Below are positions 16,056-24,903 of a stretch of 64,000 nt of DNA, in pieces. Location of the stretch: positions 45,981 to 109,980 of the forward strand of contig JAIUPL010000020.1 in assembly GCA_020160935.1 (NCBI GenBank). The letters run 5' to 3'. The notes beneath the pieces are model-generated. The model searched no databases, was not told the origin of the DNA, and worked only from the letters and a program-made list of their open reading frames with translations. This DNA comes from Bacteroidota bacterium. GTDB lineage: Bacteria > Bacteroidota > Bacteroidia > Chitinophagales > Saprospiraceae. The translations under genes and the position numbers were made by a program. Each line of letters opens with the position of its first letter. The stretch's first letter is position 1.

Positions 16056-16715
16056 ATGAAAAAACTTCACGACGATCCGTTTCTTGTCATTTACAACAAA
16101 CCGCCGGGCATACCCGTACAGGCCGACAAAACGGGCGATACGCCGCTGCTGGAAATAGCGGAAAAATATGCCAAACGCACTTTGCACCTTGTGCATCGGA
16201 TGGATCGTCCGGTAAGCGGCGCCATATTGCTGGCCAAAACCAAAGCCGTAATGACGGCCCTGACCGAGCAGTTTAAAAACCGGGAAATCAGCAAGGAATA
16301 CCTGGCCATCGTAGGGCAATTGCCACCGCAACAGGAAGGCACTCTGGTGCATTTCCTGCGCAAAAACGAAGCGAAAAATATTTCCGTAGCCTACGCTGAA
16401 GAAACGCCCGGCGCCGAACGCGCCGAATTAAAATACCGCGTGCTGGGCAGTAGCGATCGCTACCATTTGCTTCATATTCAATTGCTTACAGGCCGCCACC
16501 ACCAGATTCGGGCTCAACTTTCCGCCATCGGATGCCCTATCCGTGGCGATGTAAAATACGGATTCAAACGCGCCAATAAAAACCGTTCGATCGACCTGCA
16601 TGCCTGGAAACTTTCTTTCGAACATCCACACAGCGGTGAAACTTTATCGGTGACGGCTCCGTTACCGGATGAAGTGGTGTGGAAGGCTTTTGGAGAGGTG
16701 AGAAGTGAGATGTGA
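16056..16715 (+). CDS. RluA-family pseudouridine synthase
   Basis: 219 residues, single catalytic domain with no S4 domain. Catalytic D50 lies in VHRMDRPVSGAILLAK; YNKPPGIPVQ and LLTGRHHQIRAQLSAIGCPIRGD are further family motifs. It isomerises uridine to pseudouridine in rRNA or tRNA; the target is not predictable. The last residues GEVRSEM and the TGA stop are read from the GTGAGAA heptamer array, so the true ancestral C-terminus is uncertain. kptA, another RNA enzyme, follows. Confidence 0.93.
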   Translation: MKKLHDDPFLVIYNKPPGIPVQADKTGDTPLLEIAEKYAKRTLHLVHRMDRPVSGAILLAKTKAVMTALTEQFKNREISKEYLAIVGQLPPQQEGTLVHFLRKNEAKNISVAYAEETPGAERAELKYRVLGSSDRYHLLHIQLLTGRHHQIRAQLSAIGCPIRGDVKYGFKRANKNRSIDLHAWKLSFEHPHSGETLSVTAPLPDEVVWKAFGEVRSEM

Positions 16716-16728
16716 GAAGCGAGATACA
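16694..16728 (+). repeat. GTGAGAR-type heptamer array overlapping a gene end
   Basis: About four GTGAGAA/GTGAGAT words run from inside the last codons of the pseudouridine synthase gene through its stop. Same word as at 2808 and 3397. Confidence 0.7.
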
Positions 16729-16742
16729 ATAACCCCTGATAT

Positions 16743-17294
16743 ATGATGACCGAAAAAGAAACAATTCGAACAAGCAAATTCCTTAGTCTGGTGCTTCGCC
16801 ACCAGCCAGAAAAAATAGGCATTCAACTCGACGAAAACGGGTGGACAGAAGTATCCACCCTGCTGAACGCCCTCCGCAGCCATGGCGTGGTGCTTTCACT
16901 GGAAAATCTGCGGCATGTTGTCGAAACCAACAACAAAAAACGTTTTGCATTCGACGATTCGGGCCTGAAAATTCGCGCCAGCCAAGGCCATTCCATCGAC
17001 ATTGATCTGGACTATGTGCCAAAAATGCCACCGGAAATCCTGTACCATGGTACTGCACACACTTTTCTTGCCTCCATTCTTAATACTGGCCTCGATAAAC
17101 GCAAGCGACACCATGTTCACCTGAGTAAAGATGTGGAGACCGCCCTGCAGGTAGGAGGTCGCCACGGTAAACCCGTGGTACTGACTATTCTGGCTGGTAA
17201 AATGGCTGCACAAGGCTTCGCTTTTTTCCAGTCCGAAAATGGGGTATGGCTCACGGAACACGTGCCGACCGAATTTATTGAAGTTCCGAGATAG
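16743..17294 (+). CDS. kptA: Probable RNA 2'-phosphotransferase
   Basis: Tpt1/KptA family; transfers a 2'-phosphate from RNA to NAD, giving ADP-ribose 1''-2'' cyclic phosphate. 183 residues. The N-terminal winged-helix part has FLSLVLRHQPEKIGIQLDENGW, and the ADP-ribosyltransferase-like part has RASQGHSI, LYHGT, RHHVHLSKD and an FAFFQSENGVWLTEHVP end, so the family residues are present. Start may be 16743 or the next codon. Bacteria lack the eukaryotic splicing pathway that makes the usual substrate, so the physiological role is open; it could act on damaged or ligase-sealed RNA. Confidence 0.93.
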   Translation: MMTEKETIRTSKFLSLVLRHQPEKIGIQLDENGWTEVSTLLNALRSHGVVLSLENLRHVVETNNKKRFAFDDSGLKIRASQGHSIDIDLDYVPKMPPEILYHGTAHTFLASILNTGLDKRKRHHVHLSKDVETALQVGGRHGKPVVLTILAGKMAAQGFAFFQSENGVWLTEHVPTEFIEVPR

Positions 17295-17450
17295 ATCCGG
17301 CATGTTTCCGCAGCGAATTATGAGTACTGCATGTTAAAAAAACATTTTATGTCATATAGACAAACTATTTGTTGTTTGGTCTAAAAAAACAACGTGCCTG
17401 CCGACCTGCCCCGACATTTGCAGCGTATTATCTATTGCGCTGCACTCCTT

Positions 17451-19880
17451 ATGAAATTTTTGACCACCCTCTTGTTGTTGGGCTCCCTCCAGGCCTTGCA
17501 GGCTCAATCTGCGACCGTAAAAGGTTTTTTAAAATCGCCCGAAAATGAGGCTATCTCCTTTGCGCAGGTTGCCTTGTTCCATCTTTCCGACAGTACCCTA
17601 GCCAAAGCCGCACTGAGCAATGAATCGGGCGTTTTCGACCTGGTGGGGCTGCGCCCCGGTCGCTATTTTCTGAAAGCCGTTTACCTCGGCATGCAGGACC
17701 TTTACAGCCGGGAAATAAGCCTTGCTGAAAACCAGCAACTCGATCTAGGCGCCCTTTCCTTTACAACGGCTTCCATGAGCCTGAACGAAACCCTCATCGT
17801 CGCATCGCGCCCACTGGTGGAAGTAAAACCTGATCGCCTGGTTTTTAATGTTACCGGAACCATCAACAGCGCAGGTACCGACGCACTTTCTCTGTTGCGA
17901 AAAGCACCCAGCATAACGGTTGACAACAACAACAATGTGAGTGTACTGGGCAGGGCGGGCGTACTGTTGTATGTCGATGGCAAACGCCTTCCGCTCACGG
18001 GGGAAGAACTGACCAATTACCTGCAAAGCCTGCCTGCCGATCTGATCGATCGCTTCGACATTATTTCCAATCCGGGCGCCAAATACGAAGCAGAGGGAAA
18101 TGCCGGGATCATTGATATTCGCCTGAAAAAAGATAAAAATATGGGCGCCAACGGCTCCCTGAATGGCACTTTCAGCCAGGGTAAATTCCATCGCAGCAAC
18201 CTGAGCGGAAACGGGAACTACCGAAACAAACGATTGAATGTATTCGGTACAGCCGGGATCAATGAAGGGACCTGGATCGATGATATGCGATTTTATAGTT
18301 TCCTGAACGGCATCGTACAGGATGAAATCAATAACAACCGCAATAATTTCACTGGAAACAATTACCGCATCGGCGCTGATTTTTTTATGGCTAAAAACCA
18401 TACCCTGGGGGTGTTGGCAACAGGTGGCGCCAATCACTGGGACCGGAGCGGATACAACCGCATAACCCTGGCACAGGAAATTACACCTCAAAATATTGAC
18501 AGCATCCTGATAGCCGGAAATACTGCCGACGCACGCCGTATAAACCAAACCTACAACCTCAATTACAGGTTCGACAATGCTAAAGGCCGCACGCTCAACC
18601 TCGACCTCGACTACGGCAATTACGAAAACCGCACCTATCGTTTACAGCCGAATCGTTATTACGACGCTACCGAAACCATCCTGAAGACGGAAGTCCTCAC
18701 CCGTTTTGATACGCCTACCGATATCGACATTTATACTGCGCAGGTCGATTATGAAGACGATCTGTTGGGGGGCAAACTGGGTCTGGGCTCCAAAATGAGC
18801 AAGGTGGTGTCTGATAACACCTTCCTGTATTTTGATGAGGTAGATGGTATTGTAACCCGCAATGACAGTTTTTCCAACCGATTCAAGTACGACGAACAGG
18901 TGTTTGCTGCCTATATTAGTTACAGCCGGTCATTGGGAGCAAAAACCAATCTGTCGGCAGGTCTTCGTACCGAACACACCGACGCCGATGGAAAATTAGA
19001 GGCATTTCGCCCCGAATTGCAAAAGCCGCCCGTATTGCTCAATTACTGGAGTTGGTTCCCCACTGTTGGTTTTATGCACCAGTTTTCACCCAAATATGCC
19101 CTGGCCTTCAATGCCGGACGCCGTATTAACCGTCCCGACTACAACGTATTGAACCCTTTTGACAACCGTATGAGTGAACTGTCCTACGAAAAGGGCAACC
19201 CTAACCTTCAGCCTGAAATTGTAAACAATTTAGAACTTGGCCTTACTGTAGCCCAGCGTTACAATTTCAAAATCGGCTACAGTCGTACGCAGGATCAAAT
19301 TACACGCCTGATCGCGCCTGCGGATGATGACCCCCGAGCCGGCTATATTACCTGGGCAAATCTGGCCAGCCAGACCGTTTTCAGTTTCAATGCCAGCGTG
19401 CCGGTGCAAATTCTCAAAAAATGGCATGCCTATTTTAATGCCAGCGCTTCCCACCTCGACAACCAGGCGGATTATGGCGATGGCGGTGTCGTAGACCTGC
19501 AGGCTTTTACCTACAGCATTTATCAACAACATACATTTGATATGCCCTGGAAATTGCAAGGCGAAATTTCCGGCTATTACTCCGGCCCCGGCATCTGGGG
19601 TGGTGTGTTCGTGTACGAATCGAGTTGGAGCCTCGATATGGGCCTGCAACGCAAATTCATGCACGACCGCCTGAACGTACGCATCAGCGTCAGCGATATT
19701 TTTTTCGAATCGGGCTGGAACGGCGTGTCTGACTTTGACGGGCTGAAATCCTATGGCCTGGGCCGAAACGACAGCCGGCGCGGCAGTATCAGCGTTGGCT
19801 ACCGCTTCGGAAATGAGAATGTAAAATCACGCCGCCGTCAGACGAGTATTGAAGCGGAAGAGAACCGGGTAGGAGGATAG
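17451..19880 (+). CDS. Outer-membrane beta-barrel protein with carboxypeptidase-regulatory domain (TonB-receptor-like)
   Basis: 809 residues: signal peptide ending LQAQ, a CarboxypepD_reg-like domain (about 20-105), a plug-like domain with DALSLLRKAPSITVDNNNNVSVLGR and the GVLLYVDGKRLPLTGEE segment, then a long barrel of the OMP_b-brl_3 type. Motifs resemble Bacteroidota outer-membrane receptors, but no TonB box was recognised, so active uptake is uncertain. Monocistronic, with no SusD partner. The ATG at 17451 is chosen because it gives a clean signal peptide. The C-terminus is basic and past the barrel (NVKSRRRQTSIEAEENRVGG). Confidence 0.88.
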   Translation: MKFLTTLLLLGSLQALQAQSATVKGFLKSPENEAISFAQVALFHLSDSTLAKAALSNESGVFDLVGLRPGRYFLKAVYLGMQDLYSREISLAENQQLDLGALSFTTASMSLNETLIVASRPLVEVKPDRLVFNVTGTINSAGTDALSLLRKAPSITVDNNNNVSVLGRAGVLLYVDGKRLPLTGEELTNYLQSLPADLIDRFDIISNPGAKYEAEGNAGIIDIRLKKDKNMGANGSLNGTFSQGKFHRSNLSGNGNYRNKRLNVFGTAGINEGTWIDDMRFYSFLNGIVQDEINNNRNNFTGNNYRIGADFFMAKNHTLGVLATGGANHWDRSGYNRITLAQEITPQNIDSILIAGNTADARRINQTYNLNYRFDNAKGRTLNLDLDYGNYENRTYRLQPNRYYDATETILKTEVLTRFDTPTDIDIYTAQVDYEDDLLGGKLGLGSKMSKVVSDNTFLYFDEVDGIVTRNDSFSNRFKYDEQVFAAYISYSRSLGAKTNLSAGLRTEHTDADGKLEAFRPELQKPPVLLNYWSWFPTVGFMHQFSPKYALAFNAGRRINRPDYNVLNPFDNRMSELSYEKGNPNLQPEIVNNLELGLTVAQRYNFKIGYSRTQDQITRLIAPADDDPRAGYITWANLASQTVFSFNASVPVQILKKWHAYFNASASHLDNQADYGDGGVVDLQAFTYSIYQQHTFDMPWKLQGEISGYYSGPGIWGGVFVYESSWSLDMGLQRKFMHDRLNVRISVSDIFFESGWNGVSDFDGLKSYGLGRNDSRRGSISVGYRFGNENVKSRRRQTSIEAEENRVGG

Positions 19881-19883
19881 GAT

Positions 19884-20068
19884 AAGGGGCAATTGCCAAG
19901 GGGCAAGGGGCAAAGGGCAAGGGGCAAGGGGCAAGAAGCAAGGGGCAAAGGGCAAAAAACAAAGAGCAAAGGTTTTTTGCCTTTTGCCCTTTGCCTCTTG
20001 CCCTTTGCTTCTTGCCCTTTGCCTCTTGCCCTTTGCCTCTTGCCCTTTGCCCCTTGCCTCTTGTTTTT
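19884..20068. repeat. Palindrome, family C (GGGCAAG/AGGCAAA heptamers)
   Basis: A left run of GGGCAAG-type heptamers (about 19888-19962) faces a right run of CTTTGCC/CTCTTGC heptamers (about 19979-20065). The arms have unequal word order, so pairing is good in register but not perfect. It starts a few bases after the barrel gene stop. Other copies are at 39111, 52197 and, one-sided, 58793 and 61853. Confidence 0.85.
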
Positions 20069-20106
20069 TGTTTCTTAAAAAACTCCCGCTTTTCAAAAAA
20101 AGACCT

Positions 20107-20136
20107 TTTGTTTTTCCCAAATTCACAGTACCTTTG
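20107..20136 (+). promoter_or_regulatory. Candidate promoter of rpsA
   Basis: TTTG (20107-20110) lies 18 nt upstream of TACCTTTG (20129-20136), close to the Bacteroidota -33/-7 arrangement, and leaves a leader of about 95 nt before the ATG at 20237. With the family C repeat this accounts for the 356-bp gap. Confidence 0.6.
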
Positions 20137-20236
20137 CGCCCGCTTTTAAGAAAAGCGCGGACACCGATCCCGTCCGGCAAGTGGGCTCATAACATTTTAC
20201 CAAACTCGATCCCCAAACGACCAGTCCTTATTTATC

Positions 20237-22282
20237 ATGTTAGAAGAAGAAAAAGAACTCAACAACGAGCAGGAAGAGGTAAACACTCCCGCTGAAGAAA
20301 CAGTGGAAACGCCTGCGGTAACGGAAGTACCGGAAGTTGTTGCAGCAGCAACGGAAGAAGTGGCTGAAGAAGAAGCACCAGAGGTAGTTGCAGAAGCAGT
20401 TGTAGAACCAGTTGTGGCAGCAGCAGAAACTCCGGCAGCCAAAGTAGCCGAAGAACCCGTAGAAGAAGAGGAAGAAGAAGTGGAACTGCCTGAATTCGAA
20501 CCGGTAGTAACCGGCGGCGCCCACGACGATTTCAACTGGAGCATGGACAAGCGCGGCGCTATTGCTTACACACAAGCAGAAAAAGCGACCTTGCTGAAAC
20601 AGTACGACGAAACGCTGAAAAGTGTTGCTGAAAATGAAATCATCCGCGGCCGCGTGAGTGCAATCAGCGGCGGCGACGTAGTACTCGACATCAACTACAA
20701 AAGCGACGGTCTCATCCCGATGAGCGAATTCCGCGATACGCCAGGTCTTGCACAGGGCGACGAAGTGGAAGTGTATGTAGAAAGCCAGGAAGACAGCCAG
20801 GGCCAACTGGGCCTGTCGCGCCGCAAAGCGAAAATCCTGCGCGCATGGGAAAGCATCGTCGATTCGTTTAAAAACGGCACGATCATCCGCGGTACTGTCA
20901 TCAGCAAAACCAAAGGCGGTCTGATCGTTGACTGCAACGGTCTGGAAACCTTCTTGCCTGGTTCGCAAATCGACATCAAACCGGTTATCGACTACGATCA
21001 GTATGTAGGCAAAGTGATGGAGTTCAAAGTGGTGAAAGTCAACGAGCAAATCAAAAACGCCGTTGTCAGCCACAAGGCCCTCATTGAAAGCGATCTGGCA
21101 GAACAGCGTGAACAAATCCTCGGCAGCCTCGACAAAGGTCAGGTACTCGAAGGTATCGTGAAGAACATCACCGACTTCGGTGCGTTCCTCGACCTGGGTG
21201 GCGTCGACGGTCTGCTCTACATCACCGATATCAGCTGGGGCCGCATCGGCCACCCGAGCGAAATGCTGTCGCTCAACCAGCGTATCAATGTGGTGGTGCT
21301 CGACTTCGACGAAAACAAAAAACGTATCAGCCTCGGCCTGAAACAACTGACGCCGCACCCTTGGGAAGTTCTGTCTTCGGATGTAGTGGAAGGCTCCGTG
21401 GTGAAAGGCAAAATTGTTAACATCGAAGATTACGGCGCTTTCGTGGAAATCCAGCCGGGCGTAGAAGGCCTGATCCACATCAGCGAAATTACCTGGGGCA
21501 ACCAGAGCATCAACGCCAAGGAATACTTCAAAATGGGCCAGGAAGTGGAAGCCCGCGTCGTAACCATCGACCGCGCCGACCGCAAAATGTCGCTCTCAAT
21601 CAAACAACTCACGGCCGACCCATGGAGCGAAATCTCCGATCGTTTCCCGATCGGCAGCCGCTACACCGGCACGGTGAAAAACATCACCAACTACGGTATC
21701 TTCGTTGAACTCAGCGAAGGCGTAGGCGGTATGGTTCACATCAGCGACCTGAGTTGGACCAAGCGTTACGCACACCCAAGCGAGTTTACGAAAGTAGGCA
21801 GCCCGCTGGAAGTAGTGGTACTCGACATCGACAAGGAAAAACGCCAGATCAGCCTCGGCCACAAGCAAACGCAGGAAAACCCATGGGATGGTTTTGAAGA
21901 ACTCTTCCCCGTAGGTTCCTACCACGAAGCAACGGCTATGAAGCGCGACGACAAAGGCGCTACTTTCCAATTGCCGCACGGCCTTGAAGCATTCGCACCT
22001 GCCAAACACATCCGCAAGGAAGACGGCCAGCCTGTCAACCCGGGCGATGTGGTAACGGTGAAGGTGATCGAATTCAACAAGGAAGATCGCCGCATCCTGG
22101 TGTCGCACACACGCTACCTCGAGGATTTGAAGTACAAGGCTGAAAACGCCGTACGCGCTGAACGCTCCAAAGAAGAAGGTGAAGAAAAAGCCGCTATCGC
22201 CGACGTTCAGAAAAAAGTAGAAAAAGAAACACTGGGCGATCTCGCTGCCCTGGCTGCTCTGAAAGAGTCGCTGGAGAAATAA
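20237..22282 (+). CDS. rpsA: 30S ribosomal protein S1
   Basis: 681 residues, RNA-binding protein that helps mRNA onto the small subunit. An acidic Glu/Val/Ala-rich N-terminal extension of about 100 residues precedes six S1 OB domains. Their starts read EIIRGRVSAISGGDVVLD, IIRGTVISKTKGGLIVD, LEGIVKNITDFGAFLDLGG, VKGKIVNIEDYGAFVEIQ, YTGTVKNITNYGIFVELS and a degenerate sixth, YHEATAMKRDDKGATFQL. The long acidic leader is larger than the E. coli form. Codon use looks strongly biased, as expected for a highly expressed gene. Confidence 0.97.
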   Translation: MLEEEKELNNEQEEVNTPAEETVETPAVTEVPEVVAAATEEVAEEEAPEVVAEAVVEPVVAAAETPAAKVAEEPVEEEEEEVELPEFEPVVTGGAHDDFNWSMDKRGAIAYTQAEKATLLKQYDETLKSVAENEIIRGRVSAISGGDVVLDINYKSDGLIPMSEFRDTPGLAQGDEVEVYVESQEDSQGQLGLSRRKAKILRAWESIVDSFKNGTIIRGTVISKTKGGLIVDCNGLETFLPGSQIDIKPVIDYDQYVGKVMEFKVVKVNEQIKNAVVSHKALIESDLAEQREQILGSLDKGQVLEGIVKNITDFGAFLDLGGVDGLLYITDISWGRIGHPSEMLSLNQRINVVVLDFDENKKRISLGLKQLTPHPWEVLSSDVVEGSVVKGKIVNIEDYGAFVEIQPGVEGLIHISEITWGNQSINAKEYFKMGQEVEARVVTIDRADRKMSLSIKQLTADPWSEISDRFPIGSRYTGTVKNITNYGIFVELSEGVGGMVHISDLSWTKRYAHPSEFTKVGSPLEVVVLDIDKEKRQISLGHKQTQENPWDGFEELFPVGSYHEATAMKRDDKGATFQLPHGLEAFAPAKHIRKEDGQPVNPGDVVTVKVIEFNKEDRRILVSHTRYLEDLKYKAENAVRAERSKEEGEEKAAIADVQKKVEKETLGDLAALAALKESLEK

Positions 22283-22360
22283 CTGCAACGCGGATTCCGC
22301 AGATTTTTAAAGCGGATTTGCGCGGATAGCAGAAGTCTCAGTGTTTTGATGGAATATATG

Positions 22361-22400
22361 CCGGCCGCTCCGAGTTTTCGGGGCGGCCGGTTTGTTTTTG
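22361..22400 (+). terminator. Intrinsic terminator of rpsA
   Basis: CCGGCCGCTCCGA (22361-22373) pairs with TCGGGGCGGCCGG (22378-22390), 13 bp with one G-U, loop of 4 nt, then TTTGTTTTTG. It lies 79 bp beyond the rpsA stop. Between them CGCGGATT-type words are repeated. Confidence 0.88.
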
Positions 22401-22438
22401 CCCCGGCCACGTCATTTAATAACTGTTTGGGGAATCCT

Positions 22439-22550
22439 GTGTACTCTACGCATAGTGTCCTTTGTGAAACCTTTGTGAACTTGGTGGTTAAAATTTTTTA
22501 CCACGAAGAACACGAAGGTTTCACAAAGGACACTATGCGTAGAGTACACA
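22439..22550. repeat. Long palindrome, family H (CTTTGTGAA words)
   Basis: A stem of about 50 bp with a few mismatches: GTGTACTCTACGCATAGTG at the outer left pairs with its exact complement at the right end, continuing through CTTTGTGAAACC to a short A/T loop near 22490. The outer motif GTAGAGTACAC also occurs in family B elements at 13331 and 36363. Together with the rpsA terminator it fills the 400-bp gap between convergent rpsA and the aminotransferase. Confidence 0.88.
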
Positions 22551-22682
22551 TCAGGATCATAGACGGAAAGTGTGATAATACGATGATATTCTATTTATTC
22601 TTTGACATCAGGCAAGTGAAATTAAACAATTTTTGACTTTCATTCGAAAATTTAAAATCAAATAAAATTCTTACAAATCATC

Positions 22683-23891
22683 TTATAACATATCCAACGC
22701 CTCCAAAATAACCCCGCACGCTTCCCGAATCTCATTTTCCTCTATCGTCAAGGGCGGCGCAATCCGCAAACTCCGGTCGTTGAACAAAAACCAGTCGGTA
22801 ATTACGCCGTGTTCAATGCAATAGCGAATCACACGTTGCACCCTTTCAAAACTGCCCAGGTCTACCGCAAACCACAGTCCTGCGCTGCGAATTTCCCGAA
22901 TGGCAGGATGTACCAGCATCTGATGGAAAATAACCGACTTCTCCGGCACCCGGACCAGTAAATCGCTCTGCGTCAGCACCTGCAAAGTAGCCAGTCCTGC
23001 TGCACAACACACCGGGTGTCCGCCAAAAGTGGTGATATGACCCAGCACCGGATCGTGCGTCAACACCTGCATTACCTCGCGCCGTGCGATAAAAGCGCCT
23101 AAGGGCATGCCACCGCCGAACCCCTTGGCCAACAGCAGCACATCGGGCACAATGCCGTATTGTTCGAAAGCGAAGAGCGTGCCCGTGCGGCCAAATCCCG
23201 CCTGAATTTCATCGAGTATCAGCAACGCGCCTGTTTCCGTACAACGCTGCCGCAACGCGGCAAGCCAGGCCGGATCGGGCGGGTACACGCCGGCTTCGCC
23301 CTGCACGGTTTCGACGATGACGGCGGCGGTGGAGGAACTGATCTGCGCCAGGTCGGCCATATTGTTGAAATCAATATTCCGGATGCCGGGAAGCAAGGGC
23401 TGAAATGCCGCCGTAAAATCGGTCGGGTTCATCAGGCTGGCTGCGCCTTGCGTACTGCCGTGGTAAGCATTTCGGCAGGCAAGGAACTCGTAGCGCCCGG
23501 TAAAACGTTTGGCCAATTTCATGGCGCCTTCGGTGGCTTCGGCTCCCGAATTGACAAAATACACCGAATCGAGTCCGGGCAGGTGTGCCGACAGCAGGCG
23601 GGCAAATTCTACTTGTGGCGCCAGTACATACTCTCCGTACACCAGCGTGTGCCAGTAAGTATTGAGTTGCTGCTCCACAGAAGCCTGCACCAGCGGATGC
23701 CGATGCCCCAATACGCTGGGGCCGATGCCTGCAATGAGGTCGAGATACTTTTTTCCCGACCGATCGTATAAATAGCAACCCTCTGCCCGCACAATATCGA
23801 GCGCCAGGGGCGCCGGAGAAGTTTGCGCCACATGCTGCAGGAAAAGAGATCGAAGTGAAATGCCCGTGGCGTCGGAAGTAGCGTTTGGCAT
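22683..23891 (-). CDS. Class-III pyridoxal-phosphate aminotransferase
   Basis: 402 residues, fold-type I. Conserved elements are YFVNSGAEATEGAMKLA (111-127), the CRNAYHGST loop, cofactor D227 in LLILDEIQAGFGRTG and the Schiff-base lysine K256 in LLLAKGFGGGMPLGAF. It transfers an omega-amino group to 2-oxoglutarate; acetylornithine, ornithine, lysine and 4-aminobutyrate are all possible donors and the sequence does not decide. Start at ATG 23891; the longer ORF begins 48 residues upstream in low-complexity AT-rich DNA. Divergent from the CBS gene. Confidence 0.9.
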   Translation of the reverse strand: MPNATSDATGISLRSLFLQHVAQTSPAPLALDIVRAEGCYLYDRSGKKYLDLIAGIGPSVLGHRHPLVQASVEQQLNTYWHTLVYGEYVLAPQVEFARLLSAHLPGLDSVYFVNSGAEATEGAMKLAKRFTGRYEFLACRNAYHGSTQGAASLMNPTDFTAAFQPLLPGIRNIDFNNMADLAQISSSTAAVIVETVQGEAGVYPPDPAWLAALRQRCTETGALLILDEIQAGFGRTGTLFAFEQYGIVPDVLLLAKGFGGGMPLGAFIARREVMQVLTHDPVLGHITTFGGHPVCCAAGLATLQVLTQSDLLVRVPEKSVIFHQMLVHPAIREIRSAGLWFAVDLGSFERVQRVIRYCIEHGVITDWFLFNDRSLRIAPPLTIEENEIREACGVILEALDML

Positions 23892-24107
23892 GAATTTTTT
23901 ATTAAGAGAACGGAAAGGGAATTTTGCCTGTTTTTTTACCAATCCGTTAATTATTTTTGGAAAAGAACTTTTTAGGTCAATATTTGTGCCGTTGGCATGC
24001 TTTTCATCATCTGATATGAAGCAACATACGTGCAAAAATGTTGTTTAAGGCTGCAAATGTCCCGGTTTTCATGCTCCGGAACAAGCCGACAAAAACTATT
24101 GTAGAAC

Positions 24108-24773
24108 ATGACCGCTCACAATTTAATTGCATACGATATTCCTGCACTGACTGTCGAACAGACAGGGCGCGACGCATTTCACATGCTGAACGATTACCAC
24201 GTCAAACATTTGCCTGTGCTGGAAGACGGGAAACTGGTGGGTATTTTATCCGAAGAAGACGTTTTCAACCACAAACTGTACGAACCGATTAGTTCTTATG
24301 ACTTCTCGTTGCTGCGTCGCTTTGCGGTGATGGAAAATGAACACATTTTTGAAGTTATGCGCGTCATGGGCGACCATCGCCTGACTGTCATTCCGGTAAC
24401 AGATGCCGAAGGAAACTACCTGGGCCTGATTTCTCAAAATGACCTGCTCCGCTATTTTGCCAGCACGGCCTCCTTTACCGACCCCGGCGCTGTGATGGTG
24501 CTGGAAATGAACCGCCGCGACTACTCGCTGGGTACCATTGCTCATATCATCGAATCGGAAGATGTAATAATACTGAGCAGTTTCGTGACGTCCTCCAATG
24601 ACGACCCCGAAATGGTGGAAGTTACCATCAAAGTAAATCGCCACGACATCAGCCGCGTCATCGCTTCCCTCGAGCGCCACGAATACGAGGTGAAACATAC
24701 TTTCAGCAACATTGAAAATGCCAATGTGATGACGGAACGGTATGAGTCGCTGATGAATTATTTGAACATGTGA
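24108..24773 (+). CDS. CBS-domain protein
   Basis: 221 residues: two CBS motifs (about 8-55 and 73-125, with HVKHLPVLEDGKLVGILSEEDV and HRLTVIPVTDAEGNYLGLISQNDLL split over the usual beta-alpha units), followed by an ACT-like C-terminal part (about 140-210, AHIIESEDVIILSS, then VEVTIKVNRHDISRVIASLERHEYEV). CBS pairs bind adenosyl nucleotides and regulate partners; none is encoded next door. The TGA stop is the first triplet of the heptamer array at 24771. Confidence 0.88.
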   Translation: MTAHNLIAYDIPALTVEQTGRDAFHMLNDYHVKHLPVLEDGKLVGILSEEDVFNHKLYEPISSYDFSLLRRFAVMENEHIFEVMRVMGDHRLTVIPVTDAEGNYLGLISQNDLLRYFASTASFTDPGAVMVLEMNRRDYSLGTIAHIIESEDVIILSSFVTSSNDDPEMVEVTIKVNRHDISRVIASLERHEYEVKHTFSNIENANVMTERYESLMNYLNM

Positions 24774-24903
24774 GTAGTGAGTAGTGAGTGGTGAGTGGGG
24801 TAACAAATTTTGCATTGTTGGTTCTCTACTATATCGAATGATGAAAAACACACTACTACTGGCTATTCACTATTCACTACTCACTATTCACTATTCACTA
24901 CTT
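24771..24903. repeat. Family G palindrome (TGAGTAG heptamers) reaching into a signal-peptide coding region
   Basis: The left arm 24771-24798 is four heptamers TGAGTAG/TGAGTGG beginning exactly with the TGA stop of the CBS gene. The right arm (about 24862-24902) is complementary words CTATTCA/CTACTCA and lies inside the next coding region. A further one-sided copy is at 62023-62053. Confidence 0.85.

Noticed and set aside
19893..20295. Short ORFs with PFASCPLPLA-like or KGQRARGKG-like peptides
   Set aside because: These are translations of the 7-nt repeat, which is open in several frames; they have no start context or domain.
20240..21478. 412-residue minus-strand ORF over rpsA
   Set aside because: Phe/His/Val-rich antisense of the S1 repeats; no family features.
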